Assembly (NCBI RefSeq): GCF_010093595.1
Contig: NW_022985441.1
Coordinates: forward strand, 1-64,000
Reading direction: 5' to 3'
Length of the DNA: 64,000 nt
DNA from: Mytilinidion resinicola
Taxonomy: Eukaryota; Ascomycota; Dothideomycetes; Mytilinidiales; Mytilinidiaceae
Shown piece after piece: positions 21,401 through 30,658 of this stretch. How positions within the stretch are numbered: the first letter of the stretch is position 1; the number at the start of each line of letters is the position of its first letter. A program made the translations under genes and the position numbers. The notes under the pieces are model-generated. The model was not told the DNA's origin. It was given only the letters and a program-made list of their open reading frames with translations, and did no database searches.

Positions 21401-22489
21401 TTATGCCCTTATAGACTCCAGAATACCGCGAACTCCAGCAAAGTGAAGCTCCGCCATCGTTTCCTCCCAGACGCGTTGCCTAACGACCTTGCCCTCAGGA
21501 GTGTACAAGAAGGCGGCAAAACTGGGCGAGACTTTAGCATGGCACCGGAACGAATCGAAATGGCAGTAAGTATCTTACGGGTGGATCTGCCAGCTCATGA
21601 GAAAACACCCATGCGACTCCTTGCCCTTGTTCACCACCGCATCGACAAAGCACGAGGCCCCCACCTTTTGCGTCCTCCCGGTCAGGGCTCCAAACATCTT
21701 GACACCTATCTTCGCCCCGCCCTTGACGTCGCGCGCTAGCTCCGTGCCCTTGCACCACGCCGGATCAGCCAAGTTGACAATGACATCGTCGGCAGAGATG
21801 TAGTCGACGAGGTTCCAAAGGAAGAAATGCGCGAGTAGCTTGGACGTGTTGTACGTCTCCTGCCGGTCGAACTGCTTAGAGTCATCGAGAGCCGGGAATA
21901 GAGGGTTCGCGTCCCGGTTCGCAAACTTCGCAGCTAGAGTGAGTGCAGCGCTGACGATAGTCAGATGCGCCGGCTGCCCCGGATCCCGCTTAGCCTTGAG
22001 GATCGGGAGGAGGAGGACGGTAAGCAGCATGGTGGAGAGGTAGTTGACCTGCAGACACTCTTCGTGGCTGTTGTTCTTGACGGTGGTGTAGAAGAGCCGC
22101 AGAGTGCCCGCGTTGAGAATGACGATGTCGATGCGCGACAGTTTGCTCTCGACGCGGCGGGCAAATGCTTGAATCGAGTCATAGGAGCTCATCTCCAGCT
22201 CCCAGACGTCGATGTTCGCTTTCGGATGCAGCTGCTTGAGCGTCCTGGCCGCTGCCTCGCCCTTCGCGGGGGTTCGGACGGCGAGGATGAGATGAGAGAG
22301 GTTGAGCCCCAGGAGCTGGACTGCGGCCTCATATCCGAGTCCGGTATTGCCGCCGCTGATGATGGCAGTTTTGCCAGCGAGAGTCGTGCCTGGGGCTGGC
22401 CATTGCGGTTTGGCGCGGAACTGATTGTTGAAGAAGATGTTGGGAAAGAAAGGCGTGTGGGAGGGCGGGAGGTCCTTGGAGCCGACCAT
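21401..22489 (-). CDS. Short-chain dehydrogenase/reductase (SDR), 343 aa, two exons
   Basis: NAD(P)H-dependent oxidoreductase of the classical SDR fold, retinol-dehydrogenase/WWOX-like group by its look; the substrate cannot be predicted. Exon 1 is 22,489-21,579, the intron 21,578-21,522 (57 bp, GTAAGA...CAG) and exon 2 is 21,521-21,401 (stop TAA). The lengths keep phase. Visible motifs: cofactor loop SGGNTGLG near residue 50, ILNAG near 125, the serine strand IVSA near 180 and the catalytic YNTSK near 218. Exon 2 restores the usual C-terminus (FAAFLYTPEGKVV, WEETMAE). Without the intron the protein would stop at 21,575 after WQIHP. I chose the ATG at 22,489; an in-frame ATG at 22,678 would add a low-complexity leader not typical of SDRs. 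It is divergent from the regulator at 23,258. No RIP signs; likely functional. Confidence 0.9.
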
Positions 22490-23257
22490 GGTAACAGTAC
22501 GGGGTTGGGTGTTCGAACAACTGGCTCTTGAGGAAACTAGATTGAGGTGATAGATTATAGGGCCCGGAGAGGAATGAGATGGCAACGTTGGATTCTGGTG
22601 AAGATGAGAGATGATGCGTGCCTCGCGATATATACCGGGGCTGCCCACGCTCCTCTCCGACTCCGACTTCAAAGGCATGACCCGGGGGAACTTCGAGGAT
22701 AGAGCATGGGTATTTTACGAGTCCCGCCGTTCGAAGGCATCCCCGAAGCGCTCCGCAAGGGGGTTGGAAGGAGGCATCTACCAATCATGATACGTGAGAA
22801 GACGGTGTACACGTGTTTGAATAGTGCCTCGTCCTCGATACAGCAGCATCATGCCACATCCGATCTAATGAAGTGTCAGTGCACCACAGACATCGTATAC
22901 CATTTCCGGTGTAGGTCTGATGATCGCGTCGGTTCTGCAGACTAGAGACGTTAGCGAGGCGACGTTCCGCCGCTATCCCCAAAACTGCATACAATCTCGT
23001 CGAGATCTTCGACAGGATGGCGCCTGGCTAGGCCTATAGCGGCATACAATCTAGTACTTTAAGCTTTCGTACCCCCGGACATCCGCGCCATTCGTTTTCT
23101 CTCCACCTTTCTACTTCTCGTTCCCTGCTATCAACACTGTTTCCTCAGCTCATCCCTTTCCTCATCCTTCGCCGCCTCGTACCGATCCGAGGGACTAGCG
23201 CTTCACCCTGCCTCAGCGCCCCAACGTATTCCGCCCTTTGTTTTCCACATTCGGGAC
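22490..23257. promoter_or_regulatory. Divergent promoter region between SDR and regulator genes (768 bp)
   Basis: No supportable gene lies here. A TATATA-type box is at about 22,627-22,636 (GATATATACC on the plus strand), roughly 140 bp upstream of the SDR start. Toward the regulator, a pyrimidine-rich stretch (CTTTCTACTTCTCGTTCCC region, 23,095-23,165) resembles a fungal core promoter/5' leader. The head-to-head layout allows shared control, which is inference. Confidence 0.5.
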
Positions 23258-24957
23258 ATGCCGCGCGCCATGGCAGCCGCCTGTCCGTCATGTAAGTACT
23301 TCGCAAGGGTTTCGAGGGATTATCTTGGTTCCCATATGCTTCAGCCTTGCTCATTCGCCCTCGCGTAACACAGCAAGCTTGCACTTTGTCGTATCCACCG
23401 ATTTAGCGAAGCCCAATCCAGAGCTTCGCAAGCTGATTCGAAGTCACGTAATGCTGGGGAAAAATAAGGGAAACCAAATACCCCCCCGTAAGAAAAAGGG
23501 ACAGAGTGAAGTCCAAGATGCTTCACCATCAAGCCCCAAGTGCACATATGCAGACGCCTCCGGCCCCAACGGGCATCTCCTCGCACCTTTAGCTTCTACC
23601 ACCGCAGCATATGAGATTCAAACCCATTCTCCAATCATGATTCCGCGCAACTTCGGTTCAACCATGTCTACGATTCGTTTTCCCGACGCTGTGGAGCCTA
23701 GTGCAGTCGAAGTGGTTCTGCAGTGTGAGTTGCTCCACAACCCTCGTGTTATGGCAACGGCTCATCCGACGTCAACCCAGTCTCTTCCATCGCTAAGAAG
23801 ATTTTGTTCCCTCTGGAGGCATGCATGTTTTTCGAGAAAAGGGCGGAAGGATGGATAGCGCCTCTTACGTTCGATTCCGCCTTCCTCCACGCGATGATTT
23901 TCACTTCACAGCACTACTTCGATGCTATAGTTCCCCGGAGGTCCCTTCCTCCCAACGACAGAATATTTCCTCATCTATTGAAGACACTCAGAATTCTCCG
24001 CGAGAGATTTGCGCAGGATGACGATCAAGCAAGACTTTCTTTCACGACATTGGCTGCTGTCATGAGTATTGCTGGTCATGCACTCGTCACAGGCGACACC
24101 AAGGCCGCCAAAAACCACATTGAAGGCCTCCACAAAATTGTCACCCTGAGAGGGGGGGTGACTACGTTTAGGCCAAACGCAAAACTTCTGGTGGAAATAC
24201 TTAGGTGACTATCCACTCGCGATGCGCCTTCACATATCGGAAAGCCTCTGACTATCACAGAACTGATCTGGGAATGGCACTTTGTAGCGACTCAAGGCCG
24301 GTGTTCTTCGGCCCCGGGGAGCCCTTCTTACCGTACCCAGACCTCACTCTACTCCTCGAACTGGACGCTCCTTCCAACTCAGTCCTAACCTTCGACAATA
24401 TACACGGCGAGCTAGCTCAAGCCTGGGGAGTCATGTGGGATTTTTGCTGCGTGATTAACTTCGCCGTAAATACCGATCAGCGTATTTCCACAGAAACCTT
24501 CCTAGAAACCATGGCTTCAGTTATGTATCGCCTCCTCAACATGCGTTTCAACTTCGGCTCCAGTGACTATGCAGTCCGCCTTGGCCTCCTCGCCTTTTCT
24601 TCCAAAGTCCTCCTTCAATGGAATCATCTAGGCTTGTCTTATTCTCACCTAGCTTCTGCCTTTAGAAGCTGCCTGGCGGATCTAACCTGCTCGCCGCAGC
24701 TCATGGTGTGGCTTCTGATGGTGGGGGCCGTGTCGGTATTTGATGCCAACGATGACATGTGGCTGAAGCCTTCCCTACTGCATAGCCTCAGGTTGTGTGA
24801 AATCGAATCATGGACCCAGATGCAGGATCTATTGAAGTCATTCATGTGGATTGAACTAGTATATGACAAGCTTGGGAAGGCTATGTTTGACTCCATCGTC
24901 GGATCTAATAACCCGACGATTTATGAACGGATTGAGCCGTATACGACCATCCCCTAG
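23258..24957 (+). CDS. Fungal-specific transcription factor-like protein (Fungal_trans_2 type), 501 aa, four exons
   Basis: Probable nuclear regulator. Exons 23,258-23,291, 23,374-23,724, 23,781-24,204 and 24,261-24,957. The introns (82, 56 and 56 bp) have GT...AG ends, and the exon lengths sum to 1,506 bp in phase. The protein begins MPRAMAAACPSSSLHFVVST and soon shows NPELRKLIRSHVMLGKNKGN, a recurring N-terminal motif of many fungal regulators that have the C-terminal Fungal_trans_2 region but no Zn2Cys6 cluster. I see no zinc cluster here. Splicing of intron 2 restores FSSIAKKILFPLEACMFFE and intron 3 restores LRTDLGMALCSDSRPVFF, both expected for the family, which supports the model. The rest is the helical middle-homology-like domain. 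It is divergent from the SDR gene and could regulate it. No RIP stops; intact. Confidence 0.85.
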
Positions 24958-25049
24958 TCCTACCACCTTCTTGAGCTAGTCAAAAAATTGTCCGACCGCG
25001 ATGCGGGCCGGACCACCCGCGCAGAACTTACCGCGATGGCTTGTACATC
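24958..25049. other. Short spacer between regulator gene and hAT terminus
   Basis: Ninety-two bp of normal composition holding the 3' end of the regulator gene and the left flank of the hAT insertion. The 10-mer ATGGCTTGTA at 25,036-25,045 nearly matches ATGGCTCGTA at 54,710-54,719 on the other side of the nest, a possible degraded target duplication. Confidence 0.4.
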
Positions 25050-25063
25050 CAGTGATCTTGTTG

Positions 25064-25330
25064 GGCTGGACTGGACTGGAGGCTGCTGGAGTGGAGCGCC
25101 CTACAGTCTGGAGTGGAGCCGGCTTCAAATCGCTCCTGGATGGAGTGGAGCCGAAGCCGTGGAGCTCCAGGAGCTCCAATTGATTTTCAAAATCTCGTGA
25201 TAGATTTCGTGGTGTTAAGGTTCAGCAGCCCGTGCAGCCTGCCCGTTTTGCTTATCCGGTATGCAGCCTAGCCTAGCTAGACTAGCTAGACTAGAGGACA
25301 AGGGATTCGGTCCTGTTTTTAGTAAGCTAG
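25064..25330. repeat. hAT left subterminal region (repeats, not RIP-mutated)
   Basis: Repeated GGAGTGGAGC/GGACTGGA motifs at 25,070-25,155, an imperfect GCTCCAGGAGCTCC palindrome near 25,165, and CTAGCTAGACTAG repeats at about 25,272-25,295. Just beyond, at 25,376-25,408, there is a tandem ACGCGTTCCTGC. Composition is normal, in contrast to the saturated RIP that begins at about 25,410. Confidence 0.6.
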
Positions 25331-25559
25331 CACGTATTCTGTAACCTAATCCCCTGAAAAGTTATCCTGCCTATTACACGCGTTCCTGCACGCGTTCCTG
25401 CACGCGTTTTTAAAGCTATTTATACTCCTATTCTACTATAGCTAATACTACGCCTACACCTAATAACCCTATACGCCCTTTTTACTTAATTGCTTATACT
25501 TTTAGTATTATAGGCTGTAAAAACCCTTTAGCGCAGCCTATTCTTGCCCTAAAGTCTAT

Positions 25560-27560
25560 TAATCTATATTATAAAAAGGCTATAAAAGTAGGTAAGTTTT
25601 AGATTACTAGTAAAATATATATATAATATAAAAACCTTATAACTTTATTAAGGGCTGCTTAAATATATATATTATACTACTAGAAGTAGGGTAAAAATGT
25701 TTAACTTAAGAAAAAAATAATTAAAAGTATAGATATCTACTACTACTATCTATATAAGTATAGAAATAGATAGTAAAAGCTTCTAGTTATTTTATTAGGC
25801 AGGTCTACTGCTATAAATTACCTTATTAGGGTGCACTAAATAGATAAAAATACAGGCCTGCTATATATAGCTATACCTATAGCCTTAAATTAGCCTAAAC
25901 TATATAAGTATAGTAAGCAGTAGTTATTTAGTATAAAGGCAATATTTAAAAGCTTTAAGTAACTATTTATATAGTAGTTTATCTACTATTATATTATATT
26001 TTTCTAGTTTAAGAATATTTACTTCTATATAGTATTAGAGTTTCTATATCTAGGCCTTAATAAGTATCTACTAAAGGCAGCTTTAATAGTTTAGAAGTAG
26101 GTAACTAATACCTAGTAAAAGTAGAAGAATAAGCTTAAAGTAGAGCTAAGGTGCGCTTATAGTATAATCTTGCTCTTTTTTAATCTTTAGATATTACTAA
26201 ATAGTTATACTATACTTAGAGTATATAGCTACTTTATTAGTAAGGCCGGCAGGTAATATATAGTAGTTCTAGCGCTTTATAAGGTCCTTAGTAACTATAG
26301 TAGTAAAAATATAGCCTAGAGCTTACTAGTAGTTATTTAAGACTATAGCTTCTAAAAATATATTAGTTATTTTATAGCAGATAATACAGAGTTAAATAAT
26401 ATAGCAGTAGACCTTATTCTACGGATTTTATACCTAAATATATCTGTAAAGTATTATAAAGCTTATTACCTATACTGCTTTAGCTATATTATAAACCTTT
26501 ATATATAGGACTTTATTATTAGCTAGAATATAAATAAAATCTGCAGATAGATCTAGATTATATACTAGAATTAAAACTATAGTAAAGTATAGTAGCTTTA
26601 GAAGTAGTAAAAGTTAATTAGCTTAATATAGAACCTTATATAGTATATATAGAATAGTTTTTAGTATTATAGTTTTTTCCGGCGTATTAGGAAAAGTAGG
26701 CTGCTAGTAAAGTAGAATAGGTTAGAAGTAAGTTTTAGTATTTAATTTTTAAAGTTTTCTAAATTATCTATTTTTCTAATACTATAATATTTACTAAATT
26801 TATAATTATATATAATTATAAATTTAGTAAATATCTGGCCAGCCCTACCTTAGTATAGTGCTGGAAAAATAGATAATCTAAAATCTAGGGTTTTACTAAG
26901 CCTTCTAAACCTTAATACTACAGCCCTATTATAAGATTTCTAGGGCTAATTTAATACTCTAGCTTATCTAAAACAACTAAATATAATAGAATTTGCTATT
27001 TATAGCTATTAGCTGCTTTTTTAACTATAAAAAACGCGTTTAGGAGTTTTATAGAATATATAAACTAAATAATAATATAAAAAGACTCTAGAAGAATAAT
27101 ATACTAAAGCTAAAGTACTAAAAACAGCTTAAATACTTCTATAATAGCCTAGAAGCCTTTTATAAGGCTATTCTAATAGTTAAAAGTTATAAAATAATAC
27201 TTAGTAATTACTTTTAAATGCTTAACTAGCTTTTAAACTTTCTAGATATATTATAATATAAATTTACAGAGTTATTAGAGAATACTATATAATATTCTAA
27301 TACTAATACCTAGCTTTACCTTACTAGCTATATATTAATAGTATAGAAAAAGTGTAAGAAATACTACCTTAAAGCTAATACTAAGTTGCCTACCTACTAT
27401 ACTACTATACTTCTTAACCTATAGATTAAGGGCCTCTAGTTTAAAAAGGCTTAGCAAGATTATAACTCTAAATAAAGCTATATTTAACCTGTTTTTAATA
27501 CTGCTAATAAATACTAGCAGAAGTACTACTGCGGTTAATTCTTATATATTATATTATCTA
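25560..27560 (+). pseudogene. hAT transposase relic, N-terminal and central part
   Basis: Plus-strand reading with dense TAG/TAA. The central region at about 25,930-26,520 preserves the hAT signature: SIILLFFNL-ILLNSYTIL (degraded SFDLWTSPN), FISKAGR, YFIADNTELNNIAVDLILR (degraded DNA-binding/DDE block) and YCFSYIINL (degraded RCxxHxxNL). At 27,050-27,530 further hAT-like residues follow (FYKAILIVKSYKIIL, FTELLENTI). The layout recalls the Restless group of fungal hATs. A hairpin MITE (26,763-26,877) interrupts it, and the LTR element at 27,995 cuts it off. Inactive. Confidence 0.78.
26763..26877. mobile_element. 115-bp hairpin element (MITE-like) inside the hAT relic
   Basis: A nearly perfect inverted repeat: the outer arms ATTATCTATTTTTC and GAAAAATAGATAAT enclose a 46-bp AT palindrome centred at 26,810/26,811 (ATATTTACTAAATTTATAAT and its complement). 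The right arm has an extra 17-19 bp segment (CTGGCCAGCCCTACCTTAG) missing from the left arm. It breaks the hAT reading frame. No coding capacity. It could extrude as a cruciform. Confidence 0.6.
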
Positions 27561-27994
27561 CTTCCTTAGGGCCTATTCTAGTACTTTTTCTATAAGCAGC
27601 ACTGCTATATATATTAGCCTGCGAGTATAAACACCTTAAATAATTATATTTTCTAAGTGCTGCACCGGCTACTAACTTTTATAAATAGTATATTAAATTG
27701 GCTATTTTTTTTATATAAGGCTATATTTAAAGGCAAAGTTATAAAGGCTGTAGGCCTAAAACAATAGATTATATTAAGTATAAGAAGAATTTATTAAAAA
27801 TCTAAACTATAAATACACGCTGCCTATATACCTTATTATTAAAAAAGTAATATAACCGTTCTATCCTCTTCTATACAGTATTGCCGTGCTATATTATCGT
27901 GCTGTATTATTATACTTATATTATAATATCGTGCTATATTGCTGTGCCGTAATATAAAAAAGGCTTTATAGAAGGCTATATAAAACGGAAAGAA
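27560..27994. other. Rest of hAT sequence up to the LTR insertion
   Basis: AT-rich, with weak hAT-like reading and a few CGTGCTATATT/CGTGCTGTATT direct repeats at 27,890-27,950 (also TGCCGTGCTATATT). A 67-codon minus-strand frame here has no recognisable content. Confidence 0.4.
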
Positions 27995-28403
27995 TATATA
28001 GCTAATTAAGCAGCTATTTAAGTAGTTAAGTTGTAAAAACATATATTAGTATACGGTTTAATAAATCGGACAGGGTGGGGCAGCCTAGCCAATTCCTAGA
28101 AATAGAAATTTAATCTTAGAATAGGTCCTGGTAACGGCTTATAAACTAGGACGGATAACGTAAATAAAAAGGATAAATTAAGGCGTTATAAATTAGATAG
28201 AGTGGAACAGCCTAGCTAGTTTTAGTATAGAATTTAGGTTTTTAGAATAGAACTAATTCTATACTAAGTTTATAAAACTAGCAGGCTATATAAGTTAGAT
28301 AGGCTATATAAATTAGTACTGCGTTAGTTTAAATTAATATAAGGGATAAGCTAAGCCTTATAAGGTAGTTAATAAAAAGAAGTCTAGGGCGTAGCCTATA
28401 ATA
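27995..28403. repeat. LTR of Gypsy-D (low-coordinate copy, 409 bp)
   Basis: Direct repeat of 53,602-54,010, same length (409 bp). By eye the copies differ at about 30 positions, all transitions, with no indel. On the minus strand it begins TATTATAGGCTACGCCC, a RIP-altered TGTTATAGGC, directly after a polypurine tract AGGAGAAAAGGGG (28,407-28,420 on the complement). This marks it as the 3' LTR of a minus-strand element. Confidence 0.85.
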
Positions 28404-28463
28404 ATACCCCTTTTCTCCTAGTAAAAATTTTTAGATAATATAGTAGAATCGGACAGCTATTCC

Positions 28464-30658
28464 TTAACCCGTTAATTAAGGCGTAACGCTCGGGCCACTT
28501 TTTATAACTAATTAGATGCACCGCATCGGCCCCTAAGTATAAAAGCTATAGAAAGATAAAAAGACTTAAATTCGTGATTTCTATATATATATCTGCTTAT
28601 AGAGCTAGGTAATAGTATTAAGCCGGGCTATATACTTACTCCAGCACGTGCCCTTTCTATAGAACGGAATATTGCATATAGAATAGCCCTAATTCGTTTT
28701 TAGCGGCCTTTTACGGCGTTTCTACCCCCTACTATCCTTTTACTTCTTCTATATTATATTAATAGATAGCTTAGTAAGAGCTTTTTAAGCGCTAAAATAA
28801 GGCTTTAAAGTTGCGCGGTGCTTAGCTAAGCAGCCGGCGTAGGTGGGTTGTTTTATAAATATTTTAATATACTAATACTTATTAACCGGTCTCTAAATAA
28901 AATCTATAGGCCCCTTCGCTTTCTATATAGAATTTTGCTAGCGATAGCGAATAGATATATATAGGAGCTTATTTTATAGGTCTTAATAGAATTATAGATA
29001 AGTATTTTAGCGTAATACGCGCTTGCCTAAGCCCGGCTCGGGCCTGTATAATAAGAGTATATAGCTATTACCTATAACTATATCTAATAGGAAACTTTAT
29101 AGTAGCTTCTATATCTTTCTATAAATATAATTTATATTATAATAGCTGCGTATCTAGTCTACCACGTCTATGCCGTATATCTAGAGGTTATACTTATTAA
29201 TTATTACTAGAATATTAAGCTACGCCTGCGCCTTTTTACTAAATATTTTTACCGTTTAATAATATCCTATAGCTGTTTTTATAGGTTATTTCCGTAGCTT
29301 AGTAATATAATCCTTCCTATTATATATAGTAAACAGGAACAAGACTATTATTATATCTTTCTAGGCGAATTCTATTACCTTATAACTCTTTAACAATTCG
29401 CTATATAGCGTGCCCTACGGAATTTGCCTATTATAGCTTAACTTAAGGTCTATAAGCGATAGAGAAAAGCTCTCCACAGGCTTAATCTTCTTCCTCTTTA
29501 TCTAGCGTTGTAAAGCGCTAGATTATTCCTTAATAGTAATAATATTTATTTTAATTCCTTCTATTTCTTCTCTCTTTATTTTAGTTATACGCACAGTACT
29601 AGCTACTCCTATTCTAAGCTTACGGAGCCTCTTAAATAGCTTTATATTAGAAAAAAAATTATCTAGCTAAACTATATACTTATAAGGTGGATAAAGGGGT
29701 TAATTTATAATAAAATTACGTTGTATTAAAAGATTAAGCATAACGGCTTATATTTTAGTAAAGCCTTCTATAAGAAATAATTTATTAAGGTTAATAGGGC
29801 CTTTTTTATCTCCCTTAGCATGCTATAGCTAATCGAGAACATAGCCTTAATTCGCAAGAACCTATATTTTAAACCCCTCCGGCGTTAGTTTAGATAAAAT
29901 ATTAATAATTTCGCTAGCCCGTCCTATAAACCTTTATATTGTTTTATTAATAGTAAAGTAAGGGCCTAGGGTCTAGTATATACGGCTGCGTACTTATAGA
30001 TATTTAAAGAGCTTATCTATACGCTTAAATATTAAATAGAATTTATTCTAGGGTATAGAAGAGCACTAAAAGTACTAATTAATCTGCTTAAACCGGGTCT
30101 TTAAAATATAGTCTTTTACTATATAGCTAGCACTATATAATCTAGAGCCCTAATAGTTCTTAACGCACTTTTCTATAGTAACTCCTATATAAATAAGTAT
30201 TCTAAAATAGGTATAGAGCTTATGCCTTATAGTTGGCTTTTATAGCCGTAGCAGGTGCATATTAGTGGGCCGGTGCTGTTCTGTATACTTATTTATCTAC
30301 TATACTATCTTTTCTATTATTTTATTAGTAAAAAATAGCTTAAAAATAGCTATAGAATTATACCGATTAAGACTAGAGGGTATAGAGGCTCTCTCTAGAG
30401 CATACTAACTATTAATACGGAGCGGAGAGAACTTAGGCAGCAGCGCCGGCTTTAGGGGGGGTGTTTTCGCTTATTTTATACGAGAATCCTTCTATTTAAC
30501 ATAGTTAATATTATTTAATATTCTAGGCATAATTGGGTATTAATTGCTGTCTTTTTAGGTAGGTTCTAGTTAATTATTATACCTAATAATGTTTATTTAT
30601 ATATCTAAGAATAATATTCGCTTAGTATTAGCCCGAGTGTTGCGCCTCGACGGGTTAA
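28464..30658 (-). mobile_element. piggyBac element with intact TTAA duplication (2.2 kb)
   Basis: TTAA at 28,464-28,467 and 30,655-30,658 are the hallmark target duplications. Inside them are inverted repeats of about 25 bp: CCCGTTAATTAAGGCGTAAC and onward at left, and inverted CCCGTCGAGGCGCAACACTC and onward at right; both end in CTCGGGC. It is inserted between the Gypsy-D polypurine tract and its pol gene. Both flanks (TCC-TTAA and TTAA-GGGA) would rejoin cleanly without it. The internal gene is a RIP-mutated piggyBac transposase. Confidence 0.85.
28800..30300 (-). pseudogene. piggyBac transposase (DDE_Tnp_1_7) relic
   Basis: A minus-strand frame with many TAG/TAA at former Trp/Gln. In order: EKCVKNY and SASYIVKDYI at about 30,180-30,120; KRIDKLFKYL near 30,010; INKTI-RFIGRASEI (degraded first catalytic block) near 29,930; LDNFFSNIKLFKRLRKLRIG near 29,660; TVRITKIKREEI near 29,590; a GIDVVD-IRSYYN stretch (degraded third catalytic block) near 29,170; and SFLLDIVIGNSYILL near 29,070. 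Order and spacing match piggyBac-family DDE transposases. Inactive. Confidence 0.8.

Noticed and set aside
21228..21446. 72-codon plus-strand frame upstream of the SDR gene
   Set aside because: No recognisable family, and it overlaps exon 2 of the SDR gene on the other strand; likely chance or 3' UTR overlap.
22706..22994. Small overlapping frames on both strands between the SDR and regulator genes
   Set aside because: Short, without motifs, and lying in a shared promoter region.
23238..23858. 206-codon continuous frame as the regulator gene
   Set aside because: It reads through a 56-bp intron and misses the true first exon; the spliced four-exon model restores family motifs at each junction.
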